A DNA stretch of 64,000 nucleotides from Melampsora larici-populina 98AG31 (GCF_000204055.1 NW_006768791.1:423094-487093); one strand, 5' to 3'. Counted from the first letter of the stretch, positions 21,954 through 34,162 are shown. The notes: generated by a model not told the origin, from the letters alone. Numbers and translations are program-made.

Positions 21954-24900
21954 ATGTCAACTAGTTCAGAACCATCCAGTCCTCTCGATATTGGTAATCT
22001 CGAAGAAGAAGAAACTGAAGAAACTGAAACGTCCTCAGTCGATACCGTCAGAAATCAAAACAAAACTCAAACTTCTATGATGTCTAACACCGAGGATAAC
22101 ATCACGCCTCTTTTTGGAAATGCTATTCAGAAGTATGGTTTTCAACTTACTAATGCTCTTAGTAAATTTAAAATTTCAGAAAATCTTGAAGATGGTAATT
22201 ATCCAACTTGGAGTAGAGCAATCTTTGGAAGTCTAGATAGTTTAGAATTGCATCACTATCTTGTTGTTAAAGACTTCAAAGATCCTGAACTGAATAGTGC
22301 TCAAGCTATTAAAACTAGTAAAATTATTGTCGAATTCATTCTTAATCATCTGGATAAAAGTAATCACACTCAGTCGATAAATCATCTCACCGATCCTAAT
22401 GACACTCTTCAAATAATTCATGATCCTTTCAGTTTGTGGGAATTCCTCAAGGATAGGCATTTTCTTATTAATTCTCAACGTCTTGCTTCTATTTCTAAAA
22501 CATTGAACACTGTTAGTATACATTGTAGTGACTCTATGTCTTCATTCTTGGATAAATTTGAAAATCTTTATGTTGAATTCACTCGATATGGAGGAAAAAT
22601 GGATGATCAACAAACTGCTATTCGCCTAATTGACTCTATTAATACTCTTCCACCTACTACTGTAGAGTTTATTCACAATACTATCAAACCCTTAACTCGA
22701 AAAGAAGTTATGAAGTACCTTTGAGATTACGATACTCGTCAAAATAACTTTTCAACTGAAGCCACTAGAGAAGTTCATCACGTAGAAGCTCACTCATCTA
22801 CTTCTAATCTATCATCGAACAGATCTGCTAGAACTCTATGTACCAAAACTGTCTGTAAAGGACCTCATCCGTCCGAGAAATGCTGGTCTAAACCAGAAAA
22901 TTTCAAGGAACGAGATGACTTTCTAGCTAGAAGAAGAACTCGAGGTAACTGGAATCAACGAGGTCGAAATTTCTCTAACAGATTACCTCAGTCGAGTACT
23001 TCTTATCAGATTCGGGGTATGCAACGTGTCGAGAATCCTTCTGCAAACTCAGTCACAGAATCTTTTCAGAACCTGTCTTTTAATGTTGAATTCACCACTT
23101 TAAATGAAGATCTTGAAGCGAACTCAACTGAATCTGTTCCCTCTGACTCGGTTTGGGCTCTTCATGATACTGGTGCTACACATCATATGTTTAATGATGT
23201 TAGCCTGTTTGAAACAGATAGTCTCAAGAAGGTTGATGATGTTAATAAAAGATTAAAACTAGCTGGTGGTGGTGTTTCATTAGCTGTTGATAGTATTGGA
23301 AAGGTTTGACTAAAAGCTGGTGATGGAACAGTTTTTGAATTAGTTGACTGTTTATATGTTCCTGAATTAGGAAGAAACTTAATCTCAGGTTGTATTTTAA
23401 AATCAAAAGGAGTTCGAGAAGTTTACGATGATCAAGAACCATCTTACTTTGCTTTAGTGAAAGACGGATTAGCCTTGTTTAATGGGGTTTTTCTCAAGAA
23501 TGGTCTTATGAATGTTAAAATTAATCCAGTAAGCCTCTCAAATCAATCACCTCAGGAGAAAATCAAGATTAACTCATCTATTATTCACCGTCGACTAGGT
23601 CATTTGAATGAAAATTATCTTAAGCAAATGATAAAGCATGAAAGTGTTGATGGAGTTAATTTTATGGATGATAATCTTGATAACTGTGAAACATGTACTC
23701 TTTCTAAAAACACCAAATTACCTTTCAATCATACTCGTCCTCGTGCTGTTAAATTTCTTGAAAATGTTCATGTTGACCTTAGTGGAATTTGTCGGATAAC
23801 TGGTTTCAATAATGAAAAATATTTTATTCTTTTCTGCAATGATTTCTCCTGCTTCAGACATATTTTTGGTCTTACGAGTAAAACTAAAGAAGAAGTTTTC
23901 GAAAAGTTCAAAACTTATATCGCATTGAGTGAACGACAAACTGGTTGTAAACTTAAACAATTCACTTTGGATCGAGGAGGTGAGTTTGTGAACGAACTCC
24001 TTGGATCTTTCCTTCAGGAACTTGGAATAGAACTTCACTTAACTTCCGGGTATGCTCCTGAGGAAAACGGAGTGTCTGAAAGAGGAATGCGAACTATCAA
24101 CACGAAAGCTCGATGTTTATTGATTCAAGCTAGTTTACCAAATACGTTCTGGTTTCTGGCATGCTCAACTGCTGTGTTTCTCACAAATAGAACTATTACC
24201 AGATCTCTTCCTGACTTCAAAACACCATTCGAAGTATGGCACTTTAGAAAACCTACCATTTCACATTTACGAGTTTTCGGATGTCAAGCTCATCGACTCA
24301 TTAGAAAAGAATTACGAAACTCAAAATACTCACCTGTCAGTACTAAAGGTGTTTTGGTTGGTTTCGAACAAGATAACTTCAACTTTCTTATCTACGATTT
24401 AAGTGATAATAAGTTTCATACCTCTCATCATGTTACTTTCAATGAAGAAATATTTCCGTTTAGTGATAAAATCAGCAATCAACAGTCTTCAAGAGATATT
24501 GTTAGATCGTTCTGTTCTGATGAAGAAGATGAATTAATTATATCTGATTCGGAAATCAAAACTCAACAAACAATTGTCCAATCAGAAGATAAAGATGATT
24601 TAGTTCAAGACAAAGATGAATCAGGTGATCATACTGTTCCACAAATTGCAACCAAAAATTGCTTCGAAAATCTTAACGTAAGAAAGTCTACTGGATCACA
24701 ACCCAAAGTGAGCTATAAAGGAATGGGTGGATATGCAGCGTTCGACAATTTTTCATCAATCAGAGAAGAATACTTAAATAGATTAAATCAACCTTATAAC
24801 CCTCAGAGCCGAATTGCTGAAATTAATGAAGACGATTTCTGTATTTCTTCGTATTTTGACTGCTTACCAGAATGTTACAATGCAGTTCTGAATTCCACTC

Positions 24901-26474
24901 CTGATCCTAAATCATTCAAGAAGGCCATGTTGGCGGGTGACTCCCCCAAATGGAAACTTGCATGTGATAAGGAGATGTCTTCCTTGCTAAAGAAAGACAT
25001 ATGGACACTAGTAGATAGACCATCTCATAAGTCTGTTATACGTGGAATGTGGATTTTTCGAAAGAAGGTTAATCCAGACAATTCAGTTAAGTTCAAAGCA
25101 AGATTCGTGGCCATGGGAAATACTCAAGTGGAAGGTGAAGACTACGGCGAAACCTTTGCTCCTACAGGCAAACCTACTTCACTACGTTTACTTCTTGCTA
25201 TGGCTGCTATTTATGGCTGGGAAGTACATCAAATGGACGCAGTGACTGCTTTTCTCAACGGAATTCTTGAGGAAGAAATTTACATTGAACAACCTGAAGG
25301 ATATGTTGTAGTAGGTCAAGAAGACAAAGTTTTAAAATTAAACAGATCTCTTTACGGCTTAAAACAATCTCCAAAGATTTGGCAAGATGATGTGACTCAG
25401 TATCTTATAAGTCTGTGTTTTGAACAATGCTCAATTGATCCATGTATTTACATAAGGTCAGATGAGGTACAACAATTATTTACGGTGGTGTATGTTCATG
25501 TTGACGACATGGCTATCACCGGTAATAACTCACAAACTTTCAAAGATGAAATTTCTTCAAAATGGGAAATGGAAGACTTGGGTTTAGCTCAATCAATTGT
25601 TGGTATTGAAATAGATAGAAGAGGTCCTAACATCTATGCACTTACTCAAACCAAATTTGCTATAACGGTGCTGAATAGATTTAATATGATAAACTCAAAA
25701 CCAGCTTCAACACCACTTACTCCAAACATTAAATTATATCGATCCTCTGATGAAGAATGTTCAAATTTTGCCAAACTAGGTCTCAACTATAGAAGCGCTG
25801 TTGGCTCACTTATGTATTTGTCACAGTGTACTCGACCTGATCTTGCTCATTTGGTTGGAGTTTTATCTCAACATTTGGACAGAGCCGGATTACAACATTG
25901 GAATGCAGCTATGCAAGTTTTTCGATATCTAAAAGGTACAATGCATTTGGGAATTGTTTACTCAGGAGAAGATGATTTAAAAGTTTCAGGACAACAAAGT
26001 TTTTCTTTACCAATCTCACATTGTGATGCCGATTGGGCAGGTGACAAAGATACTCGAAGATCAACTACTGGTTATATTTTTGTTCTGGCCGGTGGAGCTC
26101 TGTCATGGAAAAGTAGATTACAACCTACTGTAGCTCTGTCTTCTACTGAAGCAGAATATCGTGCTATTACTGAGGCTGGACAGGAATTGCTGTGGTTAAG
26201 AAGGATGATGCAGTATTTTGGATGTTCAGATTCTGATCCGACTGTTCTTCAAAGTGATAATCAAGGTGCTATTCACCTTACTAATAAATCAATTTTTCAT
26301 GGAAGAACGAAACATATCGAAATACAGTATCATTGGATTCGAGAGATTGTGAAGAACGGAGATTTAATATTAGAACATTGTCCTACTTCAGAAATGGTTG
26401 CAGATTTACTTACGAAAGCATTAGGAAAACAGCAATTCATCAGGCTTAGAAGCAGATTAGGTGTAAAAATGTAA
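21954..26474 (+). pseudogene. Copia gag-pol polyprotein, one frame broken by two TGA codons
   Basis: A single reading frame of 1,507 codons runs from 21954 to the stop at 26474, with internal TGA codons at 22722-22724 and 23307-23309. In order: a gag region; a cysteine/histidine-containing stretch resembling a degenerate zinc knuckle (about 22840-22900); aspartic protease with DTGAT (about 23167); integrase with its H..H/CETC zinc-binding part and DDE core including ENGVSERG; reverse transcriptase with YGETFAP, QMDAVTAFLNG and the YVHVDDM catalytic motif; and RNase H ending in the ALSSTEAEY and KHIEIQYHWIRE motifs. Family role: copies the element through an RNA intermediate. Both stops are compatible with CGA to TGA changes. 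The frame is otherwise intact, so inactivation looks recent. The element as it stands is probably non-autonomous. Confidence 0.93.
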
Positions 26475-27049
26475 CTGACAAGATCTTGAGGGGGCGTGTT
26501 GAAATAATACATTATTGTTAATTATTGTCGGTCAAGAACTTATCAGTTATGTCTGTGAACAATTATGAATCTATCGTGTGAACTGAACATATCTCGAGTA
26601 TTCATAGTGATCAAGAAGATCAAGTAGGTTTGAAGATGTGTGAATGTCTCAGAGATGTAGTTGATATTAATGTTGAAGTGTTGAAGTCAAAGTGTTCAAG
26701 GTTTCTGTTTAATTTTTGTTCTCCGTGTGATATTTGTTTTTCTCTCTACACCAGGGGGTAATGGTCCTCGGCCTCGGCCGGTTCCTGTGACGATTTCAAA
26801 GGTTTCGTCACCTGAACCGCCCAGGAAGGTGTGGAACCGGGTTCGCCGAAACCGATTTGGACACCGTTCCACCACCGCTTCTGGAACAAGCTGCATGTCA
26901 GCAACCGTTTGAGAACGGCTGCTGAGGCGGTGGTGAAGCGGTTTGTTGCAATCGGTGTCCTGTCTTACATACTGGAAGCAAGCTGTGTTGAAATATCTTC
27001 AGCAACGACGACTTGACGTGCAAAATGTTTTTGTGACTTACCATGCGAG

Positions 27050-27519
27050 CAATCGATCCTTCTTCACCTTAAAACACATCAAAAACTCTTCCAGCAGCAA
27101 TTTCAGTAGCTATATAAAAAAACCTTTGTCAGTAAATCGCTTATTCCAATTCAATAATCAAGTTTAAAATCTTATACGTATCAAAAAGACATCTTTGACC
27201 TACCATTTGATCCTAATCCAATCTTCAACCCATTCCAACACTCAACAAACAACTTCCTAGCCAAAAGTTTTCTACGCTCTCTAGCCTCAAAAGAAGAATC
27301 AACTGCTTCCACTCTTTTCTTATCCTTTTTCTTGTCTTTAGATCCAATCCATTCTTTAATAATCTTAGGTTCTTGATTTTGATTTAAGAATCCTTCTAGA
27401 CTACCTTTCAAAACACTACTCCATTTCTTCGTTCTCAAAATCGTTTCTAACACTCGTAACATCCCTCGTTTCATCGACCAATCTTGTTGGATTAAATCCA
27501 TATGCCGCTTGTAATACAC
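27050..27519 (-). pseudogene. Captured host-gene fragment inside the TA element
   Basis: On the minus strand a 98-codon open exon (about 27208-27519) has a GTAGGT donor. After an intron ending TATATAG, a second exon (about 27050-27109) encodes EIAAGRVF and SIARM, then ends at a GTAAGT donor. One in-frame TAA lies in the second exon. A second copy of the last exon's end (GATTGCTCGCATG plus donor-like GTAACT) recurs near 27660-27680. Exon/intron layout without transposase motifs suggests a transduplicated piece of an ordinary gene. The protein contains WSSVLKGSLEGFL and ERRKLLARKLFVECW; I do not recognise its family. Confidence 0.5.
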
Positions 27520-27761
27520 TCATCAAGGCTATTAAAATCGCTTCTAAATCTGATTCATCTATTTTAATGTCTTCTTTTTAAATATCTTCTTTTTTAATCG
27601 ATTCGTCTTCAATCCTAGTTTCTTTTACTAAACTCTTGGTGCAAGTAATTTTTGTTAGTTACCATGCGAGCAATCAATCATCACTGATGGTTGTAGGCCA
27701 GCTTTTGAAAGGCGGTTGATGATTTGGAAGCAAACTCATATGACCTAAGGTGATTTCACAG

Positions 27762-27862
27762 CGTGGTCCAAATGGTGTAGCAGTTAAAGGCTCTGTGGCC
27801 ATGATCAAGCCCTTTGCTCTTTTTTCCGCCTGTGTTCAAATCTCGCTGCCTGATTCTCTTTT
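27762..27862 (+). repeat. tRNA-derived (SINE-like) stretch
   Basis: TGGTGTAGCAGTTAAAGG resembles an RNA polymerase III A box, and TGTTCAAATCTC, about 60 bp downstream, resembles a B box, at tRNA-like spacing. A proper acceptor stem and anticodon loop are not convincing, so this is called a tRNA-derived relic and not a tRNA gene. Confidence 0.35.
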
Positions 27863-28306
27863 GGCACATTCTACGACGTACCCTCAGAACGTTCCAGGGA
27901 CCGTGTTTAGCGGTCACCAAGGCGGTTTGCTTGCACCGCCAAAAACGGTGATGGGAACCGTGTTCGTGCGGTCCCATCTGAAATCGTCTCAGAAACGTCA
28001 CAAATAGTTTAAAACCGTGACGGCAGGAAAACGGTTTCGAAAACCGTTTTCTTGCCGTAGGTTTACCCCCTGGTGTAGTGTTAGTGTCAGTTGTGATTTT
28101 TCTTATATACCAGGGCACTGTTCTCCTTAGATTCTTTTTCCCCTTATCGGGGAAAATTATTCTAAGGTAAGGTCTCTTCTTTTTGCTCTGCTTGTTTTAT
28201 CTTCGCTGAAGCCTACATTCCTATTGTGGGAATTTGTTATTTGCTGCTTGGTCTTTTTCTCTTTATACTAGTCTTTTATTTCTTCCTCAGGTCTGTTAAA
28301 GAGCGT

Positions 28307-28929
28307 CACTGCAGACATTATTCGGGTTCCCCAAGTGGGCAGGGAAAAATGATTGGGAGTATGATTTGTCATAAAATGGTCTATCACTCCACACCTGAGC
28401 CATAACACCCACACTACATATGTGTAGCAGGCTCAGTGAATATGTGGTTATCATGTACATACAGTTCTGCTCAGTTATCTGCTCATCAGGACAAGTTATT
28501 CATATGTAATACATGCTGTAACTTCTTTCAGATTGAAAAAAGCTTCCAAAAGATTGACTACATACACTGACTCAATGTTTTGGTGTGATCTCATCAACTC
28601 AACTGCATGTAACACACTTTCTGTTACTAAGACATAGCTTCAACAATATTGCCTGAGCAGCTACAGAATTATATGTAGTGAATTTTTGGGAAAAAAATTT
28701 CAAAGTCGAAAAAGTTACATGTGGTATAACATGTGATTTATTTATTCTGATGGGCAAAAAACTGAGCAGACCTGTATATACATGATAGACAACTATTGAC
28801 TTAGCTTGCTGCACATATGTAGTGTGGGTGAAATGGCCCAGGTGTGCAGTATTCGATTCTTTTATGAAAAACTGTACTATTAATCATTTTCCTCTGCCAA
28901 ATTGGGGAAGTTGAATGATGTTTACAGTG
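28307..28929. mobile_element. CACTG-ended MITE (EnSpm/CACTA-like) inserted in the 3' LTR
   Basis: Ends CACTGCAGACATTATTC and, reverse-complemented at the right, CACTGTAAACATCATTC; similarity continues to TTCCCCAA. It interrupts the LTR sequence GAGCGTCGTGC, with CGT present on both sides (28304-28306, 28930-28932). Reading the termini as ACTG instead gives a 5-bp GCGTC duplication. CACTR termini with 3-bp duplication fit EnSpm/CACTA. A second inner inverted repeat contains CCCACACTACATATGTG. No open frame. Confidence 0.82.
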
Positions 28930-29129
28930 CGTCGTGCTCCGCTTCTCTTACTCAGCGTGTCTTGTCAACACTAGCTGAAGTCTTGTCTTAAACCTTTATA
29001 AAGGTCTGTTAAAGAGCGTCGTGCTCCGCTTCTCTTACTCAGCGTGTCTCGTCAACACTAGCTGAAGTCTTGTCTTAAACCTTTATAAAGGTCTTTTTAT
29101 TAGATTCCTGTTCAAAATCTTACAGAAAC

Positions 29130-30277
29130 CGCCGTGGCGGACCGATAACTCCTAATATGTTAGCGAACTGGATTTATGATGATGCACAAGTGGACAAGCA
29201 TCCTGGGGATGCGGAGGCCGAATAGGATATGAGTGGCTCTCTCCAACTATGATAATCAGCTCTTGACAAGACAAGTTTGATCTACAATTCCTCATGTCTT
29301 CCCGAATCCCGCTGCTACCGATTACTGGGCACTAGGAGCGAGCTTCTAGATACGAGAGCGGAGAAGTGACGTAGCCACAACGAACTATGTGTAAGCCATC
29401 ACGTCGCGTATGATTGCACTGCTGTGCTCTTTACCACCTCCGAAATACCTCATTACTTTTAACACTGAGGACGCTCTTTACCCTCTTGGTAAATCCTGTA
29501 AGACGTGGATGATTCTCGAACTCCGGTTCTTCCCGCTTTTAGAACAGTTCTCAAAGGAAAATATACTTTCCTATTAAGTATTCTCATTTTATTCGAGATC
29601 TTTATTGTATTTGTCTCCGTGATCTGAATATAATTTTTTTTACCCACCCACCTCTCCCTTTGTGTAATTTGTGATATTTCTTTAGGCCGCCCCAATCGGA
29701 CCTCTTTTTGATGCCTTTGAGTCATTTTGCTTATGCACCCAGACCTATTCTACAACCAGAATCGTTTCTTTCACTCCTGCAATATCACCGTGCTCGCATA
29801 GCTTTACAATGTCTTCAGAATCAAGCCAAAGAGTTTCTGCACAATCGACTCTCGTGTCTTTCAATGCATTTCACATTTTGTATTGATAGGTTGAGATGAG
29901 CGGTGAGGAGCGATGTGACCAGAGTGTTCCAAAGGTTTTGATTCAAAATCATGAAATCCAACTTTGAATGACTCCCGAGTCCCCCTTGACCCATCTGAAA
30001 TCATCCATAAAAACTGGAAATCATCGCGGTCGCCGACAAACATAACAAAGTCCCTCGCGCCGAAGGCCCTAAGTTTGGGTCGGCAAACTTAACAAAGTCC
30101 CTCGCGCCGGTCGCCGGCTGGATTTTTATGATCATTCATGGGTTTATGATGACATCATTCAATTTTGGCGACGTATGTATGGGTTTATAAATAAGCGGTA
30201 TCTTTCCAGTGAGATATCAGTTGGATTTCGAATGCCACCGCCCAACCAAACACACTTTTTGAAGTCACCGCTATTCA
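29130..30277. other. Intergenic with a short GC-rich direct repeat
   Basis: No gene recognised. AACAAAGTCCCTCGCGCCG occurs twice (30043-30061 and 30090-30108). The stretch just before 30278 is the promoter of the aminopeptidase gene. Confidence 0.45.
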
Positions 30278-32801
30278 ATGATGGTAAGCCGATCTAATCT
30301 CAAAACACTATCAACATCAACCTAACGTTCATTCATTTGCTTTGACAATAATCAATATAATCCAACTAGTTTCATCCACCGGCACCACCTATCATTGAGA
30401 GCTTCCTGAATTTCATAAATCATTCTCCTACCCCTTTTCATGCGGTCTCAAATGCTATAAAGCGACTCGAATCAGCTGGATTTGAACGGTTAAAAGAAAA
30501 GGATGATTGGACTTCCCGGTTGAAAAAAGGTGGAAAATATTATGTAACAAGGTGATCGAATCTGTTTCTCATCTCAATTGGGTAGTCTGTACTGATCGTG
30601 TTTAATTCTTTCGATTGTCCAGGAATCAAAGCTCTATCAGTTGAGTCCCGGAATGTGAAGAGAGGAAACGTTTTCAGATGGATTGAAATCAGACATTTGA
30701 TCCTAATTCTGTGTACTCGATTTGTCACTTTTTGGAATTCTTCAGTTGCTTTTGCCATAGGTGGAGCGTATCAGGCTGGAAATGGGTTAGCCATAGTAGG
30801 ATGTCACACTGATTCGTAAGTAGATATTCCTCGGAATAATGCGAGATTTGTGATCATACCTTGTTTGGAGTGGAATTTTAAAGAAATAGATCTTCTCTGT
30901 CTTTAGTCCTTGTTTAAAATCCGACCAGTATCCAAAAAGACTAAACTAGGATACCTTCAAGTGGGTGTAGAGACTTAGTGAGTGCTTTCCTATGAAGAAA
31001 TCCATAAACTCTGGTTTTGATCTTATTTTAAAAAATCATACTTGTCTTGATTGTTTTTTATAGTGGTGGTGGAATTTGGCCTACTTGGCTTGATAGAGAC
31101 TTAGGAATCGCTGGTCGAGTGATTGTAAAAGATTCAATCAATAAATCATCTTTCAATTCTCACCTTATTCATATTTCGCAACCTATCTTGAGATTTCCCA
31201 CTTTGGCTATTCATTTAGAACGCACTCAAACTGACCAATTAAAGTTGAGTTCCTATTTTTTCAAGAAATCTCGTTGAAAACTTCATTCATTGAATTTTGT
31301 GCTTTTTCTTGATAGGTATAATACTGAAACCCAGATGGTACCGATATTAGCTTTAGCAAATGACACTCTGAATGAGACTATCAAAAAACCTACCACGGAG
31401 GATCTTCTATCCAAAACGGCACTCAACATTCAAGATTATCATCATCCTTTACTCCTTACGTTATTAGCCAAAACGCTTTCTTCGACTATTGGTCAAACTG
31501 TTAATCAAGAGGATATACACGATTTAGAACTTTCACTCTTTGATACTAACCCTTCGACCGTAGGCGGAGGACTTGGCGAATTTATCTTCTCACCCAGACT
31601 TGATAATCTTTTTAGTTCATTTGCTGCTTTTGAGGCACTTGCTCAATCTGTTGAAGGTCAAAATGGTGATAATTTGCTCAATAGTCCTGTAGTTAGAACT
31701 ATTGCACTCTGGTAAGTCATCGATTCTCACGTTGCCTGGTCAAACTAAAAAAAACTAATGACTCTGGATTGTAGGGATAATGAAGAAATCGGATCAGTTT
31801 CCAATCAAGGAGCCGAGTCAAATTTCTTGGAAGCAATCTTGACTCGCATCTCTAGCGCATTTGCTGAAACCCCTTCTCCGGCATTGACTGAAAGGACACT
31901 TGCTACTTCCTTTTTACTCAGCTGTGATATGGGGTTCGTCTGGATTTTGATAGGATTTTCCTTTCGCACTTCACTGGTGCAATACCGAGTGGTTGATTTT
32001 ATTTGCTAATCTATCGTCTTGATACTTTAGGCATGCTATTCATCCATGTTTTCCTGAGAAACATGAAGAGAATCACCGACCGTCTATCAATAAAGGTCCC
32101 GCCATCAAAACAAATGCTAAACAGAGATATGCCAGGTCAGCGTGCAAGCCATCTTTTTCACATTTGTCATTCTAAGAAAGTCGAAGCCTTCATTGAAACC
32201 GTCTTTTTCGATCTTTAGCACGGCAGCGACCACTTTTGTCTTACGTCAAATTGCTGCACTTGCCGAAGTAAGCGCATAGATTGATCAATTGAGATCGAAG
32301 ATTGGGAATCTGAGTGAAACTGGGGTTTGTTTCAGGTCCCATTACAAGAGTACGAGGTTAGAAATGATATGGCGTGTGGTAAGTCGATGTCAACTCTTCT
32401 TTAACAATCTAAAAGGTTAATCAATATCTTGTTGTCTGATTGTAAACAGGTTCTACAATTGGTAATTAAATTTTGGATCATGAATCTGGCTTCCGACACA
32501 GATCTAATGTCGAGGGTTCATCTCAGGTCCACTGGTCTCTAAGATTGGATTACGTACCGTAGATATTGGTTGTCCGCAGTGTAAGTTGTTTTGACGTCAT
32601 GAAGGATGATCCTAGTCAGAAAAAAAATTGATTTATATTTGGCTGGTGTTGAATTTGTTTGGATGGGGATGATGTTAAGTATCTATGCACTCTATCAGGG
32701 AACAAGCTGGTTGTCTTGATATGGTTTATCTTGTCAAACTCTTTGAGACTTTTTTTGAAAAGTTTGAGGAAGTTGATTCGACACTTTCGACCGGCGAATG
32801 A
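30278..32801 (+). CDS. Aspartyl aminopeptidase, M18 metallopeptidase (one apparent 1-bp deletion)
   Basis: Fourteen coding exons: 30278-30283, 30370-30551, 30623-30639, 30746-30815, 30907-30977, 31064-31243, 31316-31711, 31775-31933, 32031-32135, 32219-32267, 32336-32378, 32450-32461, 32527-32580, 32680-32801. About 488 residues, the usual M18 length. Zinc ligands and catalytic residues are seen in GCHTDS (His89, Asp91), WDNEEIGS (Glu311-312), SCDMGHA (Asp359) and MHSIRE (His452); VGVETYGGGIW and DRDL also fit DNPEP/yeast Ape4. Known role: dodecameric enzyme removing N-terminal Asp/Glu, delivered to the vacuole in yeast. Exon 5 is one base short for the family frame at an A4 run (30916-30919): a sequencing error or a recent lesion. 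The two-codon first exon is the least certain. Confidence 0.88.
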
Positions 32802-34162
32802 AGGGTTGGTTGATTTGGTATGTCTTCTTGCTGCTTTGTTTGTGGACTTTTTGGGTAGCTTTGATATCCATCCATTTCTTGTTGGCACTGAAATCTTTGT
32901 CTACCCTGCGCCTATGGTTCAAAGCATCCCACACTCCTTTTAGATGATAAGGGACTTGCGAGGTAGATGTAGCTGTTGTGGTGAAATCAAAATATGAATA
33001 GATTTTTCTACCACTTGGCTATGTATTTTTTCTCAAGCCACTACATTGAGGAGATTGTAATTTAACTAATAGCAGTTTAAATTAAAAACCACGTGTTGGT
33101 CCAATGAACTTTTGGTTCACATGGGATTCAGACGTTATAGAAATTGACGGGTGCCTATGTGGACCGTCACATATCATGCAAGTCAGGGCACAAGCTGCTC
33201 CTGGGTGATAGGCTCCTCTTCCAATCAGAATTGCTAAGTATGTTGTGTATGTCTTGAACTTTCATCAAACAGAAACCTTGAAACCATCTTTACTGTCTCT
33301 GGTAAGTATTCAACCTGAAGCTCAACTTGAAAGGAAAATCAAAAGATCTTCCCCAAATGACAAACCTGAATACATGCATTGACAGCTAATGGAGTGAATG
33401 TATGGATTGGGGGTCCCCTGGGACCTAGATCCTTGGGGTAGCTAGATTGTGCCTCCTCAACAAGGCACTTTAGCACTCAAATGACTCTTGCGGTCAAATC
33501 CATGGTGAGCTGGAATTTACAAGTGAAGACTTCACAAGAGGTGGTAAAAGTGTAAGCATTAGAGGACTTGTGAGGACTTGTGCTGACTGTGGCCCACCCA
33601 CAATTATGTAGAGGTCACAAACAGACACCTCAGCTTACATCATCACACAAAGCATGCAATTGTCAAACCCCAACTGAGAAGGCAAGAAATGAGAAAGCAT
33701 CAATATCCACCACCACCAACATCTTCACCTTGGATTGAAAAATCCAAGGCTTCCTTGGATCCCACCCCATGGACGGAACCTTCCCAAGGTTCTGATCCAA
33801 GTTAATTCTCAGTGCAAAAGAATACCTTGGATCAAAACCTTGGATAAATTCTGTCCAAGGATTTTCACTCTCTTATACAATGATACACGGGCAAAGAAAA
33901 GCCAGGACTGAGGATTGCATAAGTGATCTTAAATGTATAAATCATATGCAAAACAGTGACCCAGCAGGAGGCCTTTGCATCTAGCTGAACAGCTTATTTC
34001 CTTGCACCCACAAACAAACAAATGGGCCAGACAGTTGGAAAGGATACATGGCTTTTTTTGCAAAATTCTGCGCACAGGGTTGCAAAACTAGTAAGCTGCC
34101 CCAGTGTTGAAGCTCCCTATATCTCGGAGTAGAGTTGGAGATGTGCCTCTGTGGTCTGTTGT
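32802..34162. other. Intergenic repeat-like DNA, no gene
   Basis: 3' flank of the aminopeptidase gene, then non-coding sequence. No coding frame with family resemblance. A cluster of CCAAGG/CCTTGG palindromes lies at 33718-33862 and is listed separately. Confidence 0.45.
33718..33862. repeat. CCTTGGAT / ATCCAAGG palindromic repeat, partial copy
   Basis: Contains ACCTTGGATTGAAAAATCCAAGG, with further CTTGGATC and GTCCAAGG words. This closely resembles the terminal repeats of the element at 36110-36307, suggesting a degraded member of the same family. Confidence 0.5.

Larger units (their letters stand above)
26749..28075. mobile_element. TA-flanked DNA element (mariner-like ends) carrying a gene fragment
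   Basis: Starts CACCAGGGGGTAA and ends TTACCCCCTGGTG (13-bp perfect inverted termini). It lies between duplicated TA dinucleotides where the intact 5' LTR has a single TA (TCTCTA|GTGTT). A TA duplication suggests the Tc1/mariner group, although no transposase is encoded. The interior holds a spliced-looking gene fragment on the minus strand and a tRNA-like stretch. Another copy of the left terminus, also preceded by TA, occurs at 55221. Confidence 0.85.
21182..29124 (+). mobile_element. Ty1/copia LTR retrotransposon with nested DNA elements in the 3' LTR
   Basis: Bounded by the 5-bp target duplication GAAAC (21177-21181 and 29125-29129). Order: 5' LTR, primer-binding site, one gag-pol frame, polypurine tract TTGAGGGGGCG (26487-26497), 3' LTR. 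Integrase lies before reverse transcriptase, which defines copia. The two LTRs are nearly identical where they align, indicating recent insertion, yet the gag-pol frame has two stops and the 3' LTR carries two later insertions (26749-28075 and 28307-28929). It inserted 12 bp to the right of the hAT MITE duplication. Confidence 0.95.
26497..29124 (+). repeat. 3' LTR of the copia element, split by two insertions
   Basis: LTR sequence occupies 26497-26748, 28076-28306 and 28930-29124. The interruptions are a TA-flanked element and a CACTG-ended MITE. The GGTCTGTTAAAGAGCG unit occurs as two abutting copies here (the first split by the MITE), unlike the spaced copies of the 5' LTR. Confidence 0.9.

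Noticed and set aside
22722..22724. TGA as a regulated gag/pol readthrough stop
   Set aside because: A second TGA occurs inside the pol part at 23307, so mutation explains both more simply; kept only as an alternative.
27762..27862. Functional tRNA gene
   Set aside because: A/B-box-like words are present but acceptor and anticodon stems do not pair convincingly.
27756..28118. 120-residue minus frame with HRFWRCKQTALVTAKHGPW
   Set aside because: Runs across the TA-element terminus into the LTR, so it cannot be a conserved gene; composition is repeat-derived.
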